From assembly GCF_002994745.2 (NCBI RefSeq), contig NC_037092.1, forward strand, positions 78,705,824-78,769,823: a stretch of 64,000 nucleotides of DNA, written 5' to 3'. Positions 12,297-23,724 of the stretch are shown piece by piece (the stretch's first letter is position 1; the number at the start of each line of letters is the position of its first letter). The DNA comes from Rosa chinensis. Taxonomy: Eukaryota; Streptophyta; Magnoliopsida; Rosales; Rosaceae. The notes under the pieces were generated by a model. The model did no database searches. It was not told the DNA's origin and worked only from the letters and a program-made list of their open reading frames with translations. A program made the translations under genes and the position numbers.

Positions 12297-13734
12297 ACCC
12301 AGATGAAATAGGATTCTAAGAGGAGGCAGGTAGGTTTCATCCATCCATTTGCAATGGTCCCTAGTACGTCCTTTCTCATTTTTCTATAGTTTTCAGTTTT
12401 CACAAGCTTTGGCTTCATTCATACGTCTCAATATTGAAGATTTTCAGAGCTAGCTCCGTTGTTTTGCTTCTTGTTTCTCTCCCTCTTTCTGGAATTGTAC
12501 TTACTTCCTGTCTCTTTTAAGCATACATTTATCAACTCAGCTACTCACCTCAGACCCTTCACGTGATTATGCGAATTTTCAACATATGTATCAACCAAAT
12601 GCTAACTTCTCGTCTAGTTACAGTGTTAGACATGTCCACTTTACAGGATTCTAAAACAAAGCCTTCATTCCAATAAGTTTTCTTCTAAACAATCTCTCAA
12701 TCAGATTTAGGGTTTGGCGCCTTAGGATTGTAAAATGTCAGGAAATCCGACAACCCAATGTACCCCAATAGACTTTGGCAGTTGTGGAATTATTTTCCTC
12801 ACCCGTCTTCCTTCATGTTAAGTTGTTAACTCACTTTGTTTCACGAACTGTGATTGTTTTAGTTTCTTTAAAGTAATTAATTGAACACTTTGTCATAACC
12901 GTACCTTATCATGCGCTTCCCACTAGCTATTTCATCACATCTTAACCTCTATATAGACTCCAATTTCACTAAGCATGTTAATGCTTTGACAATTCAAGTG
13001 TCCTGTATTATCAACAATAACATCCCTTGGATCCGTTAGTCGATCAAAGTCTATTGATCGAAACCCAAGCTTGCTTGAACTTGAAGTAATATAAGTCGAC
13101 ATAGAACTGAATAAAACCCATCTAGACTCACATTTTCGTGGATCCAAGCACTATCAAAAGGAAAAGAAAAAATCCTAGTTCTAAACCTTAGTGAATCTAA
13201 ACGGAGCTTAGTACAAAAAATTATCAAATTTATTTCTCCAAATAATTCAGAATAAACAAAATTCATTGAGTCAGATTCAATTACCCGATTATTATAATAG
13301 ATTAAAATACTCAGTTCAAGTCTGACTTCCCTATGACCATTATAGGTCATTGGACGGCTAATATTCAATATTGAAATCTAAACGCAGTAGTGAAACTTAC
13401 ATAATATTAATATATTTGAAATTATTTATTCAAAAAAAAAATATTTGAAATTATATGTTTCCGCAATTTGATGTTATCGACATTTGAACGAACAATATCA
13501 AAAAAGGTGACTCTATTCAAACCTCCTAATCTAGTATCTCGACCTCTTCAATTTTTTATACAGTTTTAATCTCCAGTTTAACCTTATATGAAATAAAATA
13601 AATAACAAAAATAAACATCTCTCACCATCGAGATAGCACCAACCCTTCCCTCTACTGTTCTCTTCACCGCAATGGAATATCACTGAGCATTCATGGATTG
13701 AATTCTCAATTGAAGTTAGCCTTTATTCATTCAA
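12297..13734. other. Gene-free interval
   Basis: AT-rich, no convincing coding frame. 13230-13380 shares a diverged segment with 17730-17860, including GGACGGCTAATATTCAAT. Confidence 0.5.
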
Positions 13735-14518
13735 GGGTGCGGCTATTTCCACCATACTAAACACTCTGTTCACCCTATAACTAAATTTTTTCTTTAAAAT
13801 CTCAAAATTGTCCTTAACAACAATTATTAATAGAAATACAATGAAAGTGAGAAATCAATTTTATTGATAAATAAAACTTTACCCAACAGACATCCATTTT
13901 ATCATCTAAGCTTTCTGTACAAAAAAAAAATTCATCTTATCTACTTCATCGCTAGCCTACCAAACAATTAGTTAGACAAAATTTTCATGTTATAGCAACA
14001 AGTGAAAAGAATTGTTGGTTAATATTATTTTATTCTACTTCATGTGATTCTACGTCACAATAGTTGATGAAGGGAGAAGATATAGAAGAGGAAAAAAATC
14101 AAAAGTGTAAAAAGAAACTAGAAGGAATGGGATTGTAGCACGATGGTGTGTTTTTTTTTTTTTTTTTTTTTTTTTTCCAGTTTCACATTTTCAATGGTGA
14201 TATTTTTTTTTCTTTAATCTGAATTATTTGAAGGTGAAATAGGAGTTTCAAGATAAAAATTTTATAACCACTGCACGTGGCCTAATGGTTCTTGCCTAGT
14301 TGGGTGCGCTCTCCAACCTAGGTTAGAACCCCGAAACTGTCTAAGTGGGCAGACACTGTGCTGCAATGCACAGTTTGAGCATTTCATATGCGCCGAAGTG
14401 GTTTATCTTGGGCCTAGGAAGCCTTTGGGATCCCCTTAACAAAGTAAAAAAAAAATAAAAAAAAAAAATTTATTGTAGGGTGAACAAAGCATTTGGTGGG
14501 GTAGAAATAGCCCCACCC
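13735..14518. mobile_element. Small non-autonomous MULE (family M1) with nested SINE
   Basis: The inverted ends pair over roughly 60 bp: GGGTGCGGCTATTTCCACC at the left and its counterpart ending GAAATAGCCCCACCC at the right. The element is flanked by the perfect 9-bp duplication TTCATTCAA (13726-13734 and 14519-14527). No coding capacity. A tRNA-derived SINE and a 30-bp T run lie inside. The same family recurs at 35576-37836. Confidence 0.9.
14264..14468 (+). mobile_element. tRNA-derived SINE
   Basis: Has an A-box-like TGGCCTAATGGTTCTTGCC (14278-14296), a B-box-like GGTTAGAACCCC (near 14321), an unrelated body and an A-rich tail. Imperfect flanking repeat AAAATTTTAT / AAAATTTATT. It lies inside the M1 MULE. 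Confidence 0.75.
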
Positions 14519-14826
14519 TTCATTCAATAATTAACAAATTCAAGACAAGAAAATGAATTAAACACGTACACAAAGCCAAAGCTACCTAATTTGAGACTTT
14601 AGCAAGGAAGACATTGTGGTCTTTGGAGTTGAGCTAGTTGTTGTTCATCATCAATAAAAGCCAACCATATTTCTTCCCGATGCGGCAATCTCCACATATA
14701 GTGGGTTGCCGTATTAATATGGGCATAATTGCTCTCAGAGAAAGGACGATGGGAAGGAAGAAGGAGATTATTGTAGGTAGAGTTACTCGTGTGGAATTCT
14801 TGGAGGTGCAGGATGAGGAGGGGTTA
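14519..14826. other. Short gene-free interval
   Basis: No feature recognised apart from the M1 target duplication at its left edge. Confidence 0.4.
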
Positions 14827-14853
14827 CACACGCGCGTGCGCGCGCACACACAC

Positions 14854-14899
<46 letters not shown>
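14827..14899. repeat. Compound microsatellite (CA/CG then TA)
   Basis: Alternating CACGCGCG changes to CACACA and then about 20 TA units. It directly precedes the foldback element, whose end may have been placed in it. Confidence 0.9.
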
Positions 14900-14902
<3 letters not shown>

Positions 14903-17265
14903 GACCCTTCCACTAAGATATCCATTTTTTTTTGTCATTTTAAGAGATCCATCTAGGACCCACTTTTCGATCACATTTTGGCATCTCGACCGTTCATTTT
15001 TTTTGTCCTAATGTATAGATCAAATCTGTAAATTTTCAGCCAAATTGATAATCATTAAGATATCGAACTAGTTTAATTTAATGGACGAACGAAATCTGTC
15101 CAACATGAACCGTTCATGTTGATAAGAGCATAAAATGCGACAAATATAATGTGCAATCCTTTACACTTTTTTTAGTTCTTTCCTTTAAAAAGTCCAATTT
15201 AACTATATTTTCTTTTTAGGTAGTTCGTGAAGCAGTTCAAGGGAAACAAGAGTTCAAAGGGAGCAATGAAACAATGGATCATGAAGTACTGATGCAGAAG
15301 ACTAAGTTTGATCACCCCTTTGGCCGAAAATTACAAGAGAAGTCTACGGATATCATTGTAAAAAACAGTTGCTGCAAAGCAGGAAACTGCAGTTTCAGAA
15401 TAAGCTTTTCTGGAACAGTTTTGGGGAGTGTTTCTTGCATCCTTCCAACTGCATCTTTGCAGAAAGGGCTAGAAGCATCAACGCGGAAACATGAAATCAA
15501 GCTCAATTTAGGCTTCCTGAGAAGGCAGAAACTATCAGCTTTTCATGAAGTTTTTTAGGAGATCTTTTTTGGCGACTTACTTGGAGTTTTTCCAAAAGGT
15601 TATTAATCATTCTAGAAGATATGATGTCATTGAACATGTAGAAGTTGAGAACCATCTAGAAACATAGCAAGAGTAAGTCGGTCCTAGTCCAAGAAGGAAG
15701 CTTCAAAGACAGAAAATTGAATCCTAGTCAAAACAGGGTGGTTTGGCTGAGAATCTTCGTTGGACAGATTTCTTGTGCGGTTTTAGTAGGTTATTGATGC
15801 TGTAATTGTCAAGGAGAAGATTACAAAGGCTTGAAGACAATTAAATTGTGCACCAATCAAAGGAATCCATAAGCAACTAGGGAAGGTTTTAAAAGCATTG
15901 TTGAAGAAGAAAACTAGGGCTGTGCTTCTCCTATATATATACAGCCTCTGCACACGTTGAAAGACACCACCTACAACGCCATCTTTGGCCCTAATTCCCT
16001 AGTTCACAAGTCTTGAATTACCAAACCCTTGAAGAGCAAAAACCGTACACACCATCATCCATCCTCATCAAGCCTCTGCCGTGAACCATCTTGAAGGAGT
16101 TCTGGCGTCCAATGCTGCCTAAAAGTGAACTCGTGGCTTTCATCTTATTCCTTTACGATTTTTATTCTCTTGTAATCTAATACTTATCTTTTTATTTGTT
16201 GGATTTAAGACGATGTGTGGTTAGTTACTTTTTGTTAAAGGCGAGGTTTGTTTAATTCTACTTGATTGAAAACTTTTGCATGTGTTTGTTTTATGGTCGC
16301 AAACATAGGATTTATGCATGTAATTGGAGGTAGGATTTAGAAAATAACTCACCTAATCATCTTGTTTTCTAATCCACAAGAATGTAAGGCGTTGGACAAA
16401 AGCTAATGTTTTAAACAATTAGAAGAGCGTGCTAGGTAGGCGATCCACACTAGGATGCAACTCTATAGCCAATCATTTCCATGAGATCTTAATGCTTCAA
16501 ACATGCTGACACTAGATGTGTTGTTGATAGGATAAAGTTCTATGTCTTGATTGCATGTTTGATATGTTTAGCTATTGTGCATTCACGTAGACTAAATACT
16601 TAGAGAAACATTAATAAGGGACATGATCTGCTCCGACTTGTTTCTTGGCTGGTTTATGTTCACACCTTAGTAGTTGAAACTAGATTAACTTAACATTGTT
16701 CGAACGTAATTGGTGATGGATTTCCGAGTCTATAACGTTTTCTCCATCTTGTTTTCTCAAAACCAAAAATTAAAATTTTTTTCTTTGCTTTCTCTTCTTA
16801 ATTTCGTGACCCCAAAATATTGTTTTTGTTCTCTTTTCTTCTATTTTCGTTGCTTCCTCTCCTTCCCCTATTTCTTTGCATTTGTTTTCTTTTAGTTAGT
16901 TTAATTGTTTGTTTGTTATTGTGTACTAGTTAGTTTTGTTTTCTTTTGTGTAAATTATAAAGTTACCCTCATCTATGGAATCGAACAATCCTTCCTTACT
17001 CTGTATTGCTAACGACTACATCTTGCATGGTTAAGTTTAACACTTGATTTTATCGTATCACATGTTTATAATTATAAATCACAGTTTTGAATAGCTTAAT
17101 GATTATCAATTTGACTTAAAATTTAAGAGGCGATCTACTCATATAGACCTAAAAACTGAATGCTGGAGATGTGGAGATGTGATCGAAAGGTGGTTAGACC
17201 CATAAGCTATCCCTTAAAGTGGCCAAAATAGGGATCCCTCACTAGAATGACCATATATATGTGGC
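14886..17265. mobile_element. Foldback-type inverted-repeat element A, split by solo LTR
   Basis: The left arm (about 14890-15119) and right arm (17066-17265) are inverted copies of each other, sharing TTCGATCACAT and AAATTGATAATCATTAAG. Together they form an almost fully palindromic element of about 430 bp, now separated by the LTR 15120-17060. A second copy lies directly downstream. No transposase. Exact ends and target duplication are not resolved because of the flanking TA repeat. Confidence 0.8.
15120..17060 (+). mobile_element. Solo LTR of a long-LTR retrotransposon (copy 2)
   Basis: 1,941 bp starting TGATAAGAGCATAAAATGCG and ending GATTTTATCGTATCA, with the perfect duplication CATGT at 15115-15119 and 17061-17065. 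Start and end match copy 1 (6282-8546), including the CCTCATCTATGGAATCGAAC stretch before the 3' end. TATA box CTATATATATACAG near 15930. No internal domain remains. The 94-aa frame at 15274-15558 has no recognisable similarity and is probably chance. Confidence 0.9.
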
Positions 17266-17272
17266 CCCACAC

Positions 17273-17690
17273 ACACAGAAGGCCCTTATAGTAAGAGATC
17301 ATTTTTTTTTTTGGCCATTTAAAGGGATTGTTTGTGAAATCAATTTTTCGATCACATACTAGCATATTGACCATTCAGTTTTTAGGTCTACAAGAGTAGA
17401 TTGCTTTCGTAAATTTTTAGTCAAATTGATAATCATTAAGGTACTGAACTAGATTAATGTGATGGACAAACCAAATCTGTCCAACCTGAACTGTTCATGT
17501 TTATAATGGTAAATCACGATAATGAATGCCTTAACAATTATCAATTTAGTTGAAACTTTACAAAAGTGATTTACGTATGAATAACTAAAAATCAAGCGAT
17601 TGCGATATATGATCAAAAAATCGGTCACACAAAGAATCTCTTAAAATGACAATAAAAAATAAATCTTTTATTGAAAGGTCATATATATAC
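17273..17690. mobile_element. Foldback-type inverted-repeat element B
   Basis: An uninterrupted relative of element A, about 420 bp and close to one long hairpin. Its first half matches the left arm of A (AAATTGATAATCATTAAGG, ACTGTTCATG) and its second half is the inverse. It abuts the right end of A. Confidence 0.8.
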
Positions 17691-18695
17691 CCGATCCAAA
17701 TCGACCGAATTTTGTAGTTTGACCTCCTTATCCGACTAGAATAACCCTTTTGGAGCCGGATTCAAATACCCGATAACAACCGAATAGAAAAACACAAAGC
17801 TCGATTTCACCGCGACCCACTACACCCCGTTGGACGGCTGATATTCAATCTGGAAATCCAAAAACACACCTCGGAATGCGTGACGCTCTGACACACAGAA
17901 GTAAAAGAAACTCGCGTGCGGTCAGAGATTTTTAAACTCGTGTGCTCTTCTTTCCCTAAAATCTCAATAATAATAATAAAAGAAAAAACGCTTTGAATTT
18001 CAAAATGGTGGCAGGAGGTTTCTCTCTTCTGAAACAGTAGAGATTCCCGGTTCGGTTCAGCTCCATTTCCCCATGAAATAAATATTACATGATTTACACA
18101 GCTCTTTTGTCAATATTTCGAACCTCACGTTCTTCAATAACACCGCGTTTTTTATAATTTGGTTTTGTATGAATTATGAAAAATGAGAAAAATATATGTT
18201 ATAATGAATCCAAACCAAACTCAAAGCCTGAAACAGTGAAACCCATTTTCTGACTGCTGAGACTGGACATTGGAGACCCAACAAGGTTAGCTCTCCCAAA
18301 TGTGCTTCTTGTGCTACTGTTGCTCTTTGGCTTGTGGGTTTTTTGAAAGTTTGTTCCTTTTCGGTCTGTTCTAGTTGAAATTTTGGTTTCTATTTTTAGA
18401 TTGATTCTGGGTCTTTGGTTTTCAAGCTGTACAAGCTCTAGGTTGTGAGGATTCATGGATAAGCTCTAAAACCCTTTGCATTTGTATTTGTTTTGTAGCT
18501 TTAGTGGTAGTCTTATATTAGTGGGTGTTTGTTACCCAGGAATTGTGGTTCTTGTTTTGGGGGTTTGATGGATTTGCTTAGCCCACATTGATCCCACTAA
18601 TAACAGATTGGTAGTTTATTTAGTGGAAGCAAAAAAGATAGTGAGTTCCGTTGTTGTTAGATTTGAAGCATCAGTAGTTCGGAGGGTTTTGAGGC
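17691..18695 (+). promoter_or_regulatory. Upstream region and probable leader of the DUF641 gene
   Basis: No coding signal. It should hold the promoter and 5' untranslated leader of the next gene. A leader intron is possible, since acceptor-like TTTTGTAG lies at about 18490, but this is not demonstrated. Confidence 0.45.
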
Positions 18696-19979
18696 ATGGA
18701 ATCTGCTGGGGTTAAACCCCTTAAACCCTCCTCAAACATATCTGATATTGTCTCCAAGTTTGCCAAAGTTTGCAAATTGAGATCCATTGGAGTGCACCAA
18801 CCTCACAACAGCAATAATGCTCCTTCGTGTGAAGATGGCAGCGATGTGACTGAGGACACCGAGTGTGGTGGGGTGAAGGTCCATCCCCAACCTGTTGAAG
18901 TTACAAGAGACAGCAAAATATGTGGAGATGAGGAGTTATCCAAGTTATTCGACATTGTTTCGACGCTGAAGTTGGCTTATGTTCAGCTCCAGGAAGCTCA
19001 TTTACCCTACAACCCGAAAAAGATTATAGCTGCAGATGAGCGTTTTATGGCTGAGCTTGAAGCAATATGCAAGATGAAGCGCGCATATAAGGAGAAGCAG
19101 TTTGTGAAGCTGAAGTCAGAGTCCTCTCGTTCTGATATTCTCAGGAAGAAAATTGAATTGAATGAGAAGCTGCTAGAAGAGTTTAAGTTGCAAATGGAAG
19201 TAAACAATTCTGAGATAATCTGCCTGCAAAAAGAGCTCAGGGATTTGGATTTGGTGAATGCGACACTGGCTGAGAAGGTAAGGCAGATAAGTTCGCAAAG
19301 GAAGACTGCAAGGGTTTGGACCATTACAAGATTTCAGGATACTTTCAGAGCTGCATCGAAATCAATTCATGACTTCGCAAAGCCTTTAATCAGCTTGATG
19401 AAAGCCACAGGATGGGACTTGGATCTGGCGGCAAGGGCAGTAGAAGCTGAAGCTGCTTACTTGAAAAGGTCCCACAAGAAGTATGCATTTGAAGCTTACA
19501 TTGCAAGGAGAATGTTTTATGGGTTATCATTAAAATCTTGTAATGTGGATGGTATTATGAGATATGATGATCCCATCGATGCCTTGATTGAGAACCCAGA
19601 CTCAGATTTTGCCCGATATTGTGGAGAAAAGTATCTACAAGTTGTTCATCCAATGATGGAAACGCGGTTCTTTGGGAATCTGGATCACAGGACGCTTGTA
19701 TTGAGTGGCAAGCATCCAAGAACGTCATTCTACCAAATATTTGCAAGAATGGCAAGGTGGGTTTGGGTTTTGCACAGCATTGCACCTATGATAGATTCTG
19801 AAGCAAAAATGTTTGCTGTCAAAAGAGGAAGCAAATTCTCACATGTTTATATGGAGTCGGTGGTGGAGGATGGGGAAGATGCAGCTGTCTCAGATGGAGG
19901 ACAGGTTGAGTTTATGGTGATGCCAGGATTTAGAATGTTAGAGACATTAGTGAAGTCTCGTGTGTATCTTTCAAAATGA
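18696..19979 (+). CDS. DUF641 family protein (GIL1/IRKI-like)
   Basis: Intact single-exon frame of 427 aa starting at the first ATG. The N terminus (1-75) is low-similarity and acidic. Residues about 78-200 carry the DUF641 pattern, including LFDIVSTLKLAYVQLQEAHL and the AADERFMAELEAICKMKRAY stretch, followed by a charged heptad-like segment expected to form a coiled coil. The C-terminal half ends with PGFRMLETLVKSRVYL, the conserved end of the family. Known relatives: Arabidopsis GIL1 (light-dependent loss of gravitropism) and the receptor-kinase partner IRKI. No membrane segment or signal peptide is evident. The family is clear but the exact orthologue and biochemical role are not. The gene converges on the OVATE gene, with about 370 bp between stop codons. 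Confidence 0.9.
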   Translation: MESAGVKPLKPSSNISDIVSKFAKVCKLRSIGVHQPHNSNNAPSCEDGSDVTEDTECGGVKVHPQPVEVTRDSKICGDEELSKLFDIVSTLKLAYVQLQEAHLPYNPKKIIAADERFMAELEAICKMKRAYKEKQFVKLKSESSRSDILRKKIELNEKLLEEFKLQMEVNNSEIICLQKELRDLDLVNATLAEKVRQISSQRKTARVWTITRFQDTFRAASKSIHDFAKPLISLMKATGWDLDLAARAVEAEAAYLKRSHKKYAFEAYIARRMFYGLSLKSCNVDGIMRYDDPIDALIENPDSDFARYCGEKYLQVVHPMMETRFFGNLDHRTLVLSGKHPRTSFYQIFARMARWVWVLHSIAPMIDSEAKMFAVKRGSKFSHVYMESVVEDGEDAAVSDGGQVEFMVMPGFRMLETLVKSRVYLSK

Positions 19980-20349
19980 AAGTTGTAATCCCAACTTGGT
20001 GATGTTTACTGACTGACTGGTAATTCAACTGAACCTAGCTTTCTTTTGGTATGAAAATGTCAATAGTTAGCTCAACCTAGCCTCCAAGCTGAGTCCATAG
20101 TTTTCAACCTTCCTGTTTTGACATAACTATATTAAACTATGGATGGACATGGGCTGCACTCGGCATGGATCTGGTTAATTGCTTTCTGAACTGTTAATAG
20201 ATTACTACTTGAAAACTTCGATTCAGCGTTTATATCGCATATTACAAAAGAATTTATGATTTAAGATGGAAGAAAAAAAGAATTAAGCCTGTGTGTGTGG
20301 ACAGCGAACTGACTTGGCATGTAGAAAAAGGAGTTGGATTGCGGAATCA

Positions 20350-20895
20350 CTATGAGCTACTACTTCCATCAGTGTCAGGTGAAAACAGGTCCTTGCAAAG
20401 CTCTCCGTAGAATCTACTAACCAAATCAATAAAAACAGGGCATTTCAGGTTCTTCCAGCAATACAGAAGCTCTTCCACATCTGTCAAGTCCCTCACTTTC
20501 CCTTCTTCAACAATCATCTCCACCAAATAGTTCTCAAAACTCCTGCATGCATCTTGCACTTTTTCGTGATCCGAATTTACTGTTTTTTCAGCCGTTGCCT
20601 TCACATAGGCTGGTGTAACTGGTGAGGGAGGAAGCACTCTGTGGTCACCTTTCTCGGAGAAACTCTTGATCGCTGCTAGTCTGTTCATTCCTTTTGGCTT
20701 CCTCAGTGAACGGAAAGCTGACTGGAACAATGCAGTCATTTTGTTTTTCTTGGGAACCGTTTGAACCTTCGTGTAGTGAGGACGAATATGACGGGGTCTT
20801 ATAAAGAAGGGCTTTTTGATCTTGAATCTGAAGATTCGAAAAAGTTTTGTGCATGGGTGGAGTACCTTGGATTTCAAGGATGTTTTTAACCTCAT
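20350..20895 (-). CDS. OVATE family protein (small, transcriptional repressor type)
   Basis: Intact 181-aa single-exon frame. The N terminus is strongly basic (MRLKTSLKSK, then an RFKIKKPFFIRPRHIRPH stretch), which fits a nuclear protein. Residues about 112-172 form the OVATE (DUF623) domain: RSFENYLVEMIVEEGKVRDL, then a Leu-rich LLYCWKNLKCPVFIDLVSRF segment ending YGELCKDLF. It then ends with a short Ser tail. Established knowledge: OFPs repress transcription and bind TALE homeodomain and TRM proteins, affecting organ shape. Short OFPs without an N-terminal MGNYRFR box form a separate group from the gene at 33110. Upstream sequence contains no competing in-frame start that adds family similarity. 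Confidence 0.88.
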   Translation of the reverse strand: MRLKTSLKSKVLHPCTKLFRIFRFKIKKPFFIRPRHIRPHYTKVQTVPKKNKMTALFQSAFRSLRKPKGMNRLAAIKSFSEKGDHRVLPPSPVTPAYVKATAEKTVNSDHEKVQDACRSFENYLVEMIVEEGKVRDLTDVEELLYCWKNLKCPVFIDLVSRFYGELCKDLFSPDTDGSSSS

Positions 20896-20940
20896 CGTTG
20901 ATGAGTGTGATTGCAGGAATGGAAAAGGATGGTGAGCTCT

Positions 20941-21815
20941 AACTTGTTATTTCAGCACCAAGGGGTACGTGCTTTAGAGCTTTTTGTTTGTTAAAACAGC
21001 AGTTGGTGTAACAAGGGGAGAGAGAATGTGTGTTCAGTCTGATGGGATGTTGCACAGAGATGAAGGAAGGCTTTGTACTTTATTCGTTGGGTGATGGTGG
21101 TACTGGGGTTCACGTCTTAGGTGAAGTTAGTGGCATACCATTAAACCTGAAAAAGTCCTAAGCTTATAGCGTGAGGAGCAACAACAAATCACATTTTAAG
21201 AACAGTTTCTTGACTCGGTTGACTAGAAACCTAATGGATAATTGGTGGCCAGACTGCCAGAGATATGGTATCATTGTCAAGATGAAGAAAACGGTACTAC
21301 TTCGACGTCAAACGGTGGGTGGCCAGGCGAAGAGGTTATGACATGGTTGGGCGGCGAACTTTCTAGACTTGATTTGTTGTCATTGTAGCTCGTATAGACA
21401 ATTTGTGGGCAAGGGTATGGTCACATTGCCTAGACGAACTTGCGATCGGTTAAAAAAGTTTCCAGTTTGATTATGTAGGTTTTGGCATGGGTCAAATTTG
21501 TAAATTTTCGGATGAGTTCACACTAATTTTGGTAATAGTGAAAATTACCATGGTGGTTTCGACTTCTTCAACTTCATATATTGTTTTATATATCTTTGTT
21601 GATCTGTTGTGAAAGGCATGAGACTGGGGTTCGATTTGGTCTGTTTCGGTTGGTTTCAAGGCTTTAGCTTATAGATATTTTGGTTAGCTTTTGGCTGACG
21701 GAGAAAGTTTTGTTAGTTAGTAACTTGGTATAGCAATGGGATTCGCGGTGGTGGCTGGTTGATGGCAGGTGGCGGTTGCCCCCTTTTGATTACAATAGTT
21801 GGTCAACTATGTGGT
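20941..21815. other. Promoter side of the OVATE gene; otherwise gene-free
   Basis: Upstream sequence of the minus-strand OVATE gene followed by a G/T-rich plus strand. No coding signal recognised. Confidence 0.45.
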
Positions 21816-22186
21816 TTTGCTATGGGGTTTTTGTCCATTTATTATATTTTTAGAGATTTTTTTCCACTTACCCCATTAAGTTTTTTTAATTCTCTCTTAT
21901 CTAAAACACTCTAAGAAGGTCTTCCCTAATACCCTATTAAAATTTTTATTTTTGTTTTTTTAATTTTTTTTTAATACCATTTTACCCTCACCTCTTTGTT
22001 GCTTAGAGAGAGAGAGAGAGAGAGAGAATGGAAGAGAACGAAACCATAGGAGACTTCGCCAGAGTCCGGTCACCGGCTGCGGGAATCCGCCAACTTTCAC
22101 TAGATTCCGGTCACTGGTAGTCGGAATTCGATCACCGGCCGCCGCCTACCTGAATTTGCTAAAAATCTCACCGAAAAGGTTTTTTT

Positions 22187-22349
22187 GTCCCCAATAGACC
22201 TCTATTGCCCCCCAAAAGACGACTATCAGCCATGTATTGCCCGCCCCCCCCCCCCCCCCAATAGACGTCTATTGCCCCTAATAGGATTTTCAGTCACCAA
22301 AATGGAAACTAATCTCTCTAAATTTAGACAAATAAAACTTTGATTACAG

Positions 22350-22383
<34 letters not shown>

Positions 22384-22483
22384 AGATTACATCAATTCAA
22401 AATGTCTATTGCCCCCAGTAGACGTCTATTGCCCCCAATAGACTTTTATCGGACGTCTATTGGGCGGCAATAGACGTTTATTG
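22187..22483. repeat. Cluster of CAATAGACGTCTATTG palindromes with poly-C and poly-A runs
   Basis: The 16-bp palindrome or close variants occur at 22192-22207, 22259-22274, 22416-22431 and 22468-22483, with half-sites between, usually next to runs of C. A pure C run (about 22243-22259) and a run of about 35 A (22347-22381) lie inside the cluster. Confidence 0.85.
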
Positions 22484-23174
22484 TCCTTAATAAAAATTTA
22501 GTAGGTGACCTAGTTTTGTTGGATATGAAGATTCACCTCCTAGGTGACTTGTATTGACTTTTATCGTTCATTAGTACCATGATTAGAAGGAGGTGGTTTG
22601 TTATGAAAAATAGACATTCTAGGCCTCCAGGGACTCAGACCAAAAAAAAAAAACCAAAGGCCTAAAGGACAAAATTAGCCGGTTCCAGGACAAGTGTTCC
22701 TTGCTAACTGTACTGCTCCGCCTCCGCTGCCTTCAAGCTCCAGTCTCTGTCCTCCTCCTCCATCCTCTTCACCTTCAGCTCCAACGACTTGTAACACACA
22801 AGAGACACATACAACACACACACACACACACACACACACTTAGATCTCCAAGACCATTGAAATGAAGAAGTCTCACAGTCATATCTCAATCTAAAGAGGG
22901 ACGTCGAGTTTTTACACGATTGAAATGTCGTGATGGCGGACATCGAGCCGGAGCTCCTCGACTCGGTGCTTGTGAAGCTCGTCGACCATAAATAGCAGGC
23001 CATCGTCACTGACCTGTTCGGCGTCGTTTTGTAGCGAAACGACGAAGCGGAGTTTGAGGTCGTTGATTGGATCTGCACCATCGCCGATGTACCACCTCTG
23101 TCGATGTCATCGTCAGCCTCGTCTCGCCGCCGGCCATCTAGACCAGAGACCGGAGCTGAAGGCCATGCGTTGGC

Positions 23175-23176
<2 letters not shown>

Positions 23177-23259
<83 letters not shown>
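23177..23259. repeat. GA microsatellite
   Basis: About 40 GA units; the Arg-Glu frames seen here are artefacts of the repeat. Confidence 0.95.
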
Positions 23260-23262
<3 letters not shown>

Positions 23263-23724
23263 GCAGAAGAAATTGCCGGTGAGGGAGGAGTGAGAGAGAG
23301 AGAGAAAGAGATAGGAAGGAGGGGTATTTGTAATTCATTAATTACATTGAGGGTAAAACTGTCATTTTATCTTAAATTGTGATAGTGGGAATATAATTTT
23401 GTTGCTGGGGTAAGTGAGATAGTTTTAGTCTATTTTGGTGCTTTGGGTCAAGGACCCTTTGCTATGCTTTGGGGCTTTTATGGGTCTAGATTTTTCAGTT
23501 TCTTTGTTGGGCTTTTCTTTACTGTGGTAGTGTTTATAGCTTGTTTGCAGGCTTATCTTGGTTTGTGTTTTCTTTTCCTTAGTCAATGTGTGGTTTTAAA
23601 AAAAAAAATTCATTACCTTTTTCTTATGGATCGAAGAGTGTTGAGTTATGAATACATCCATACGGGGACAAATTGTTCTCCAACTGAGAATCCCCACAGA
23701 GTTAGTGACATTACATAACATTAA

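Larger units (their letters stand above)
21825..23457. mobile_element. Non-autonomous MULE with GA tracts and possible gene cargo
   Basis: Flanked by the perfect 9-bp duplication TTTGCTATG (21816-21824 and 23458-23466). Ends read GGGTTTTTGTCCATTT and, inverted, GGGTCCTTGACCCAAAG; each is followed inward by CACTTACCCCA and later TTTTACCCTCA, so the inverted repeats are real but diverged. Interior: GA runs, homopolymers, a palindrome cluster, and a GC-richer stretch 22700-23160. That stretch includes ATGGCGGACATCGAGCCGG near 22933, a frame soon broken by stops, and may be a captured gene piece I could not identify. Confidence 0.8.

Noticed and set aside
23054..23382. Several open frames of 66-92 aa in the GA tract
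   Set aside because: They are Arg-Glu or Ser-Leu translations of a microsatellite.
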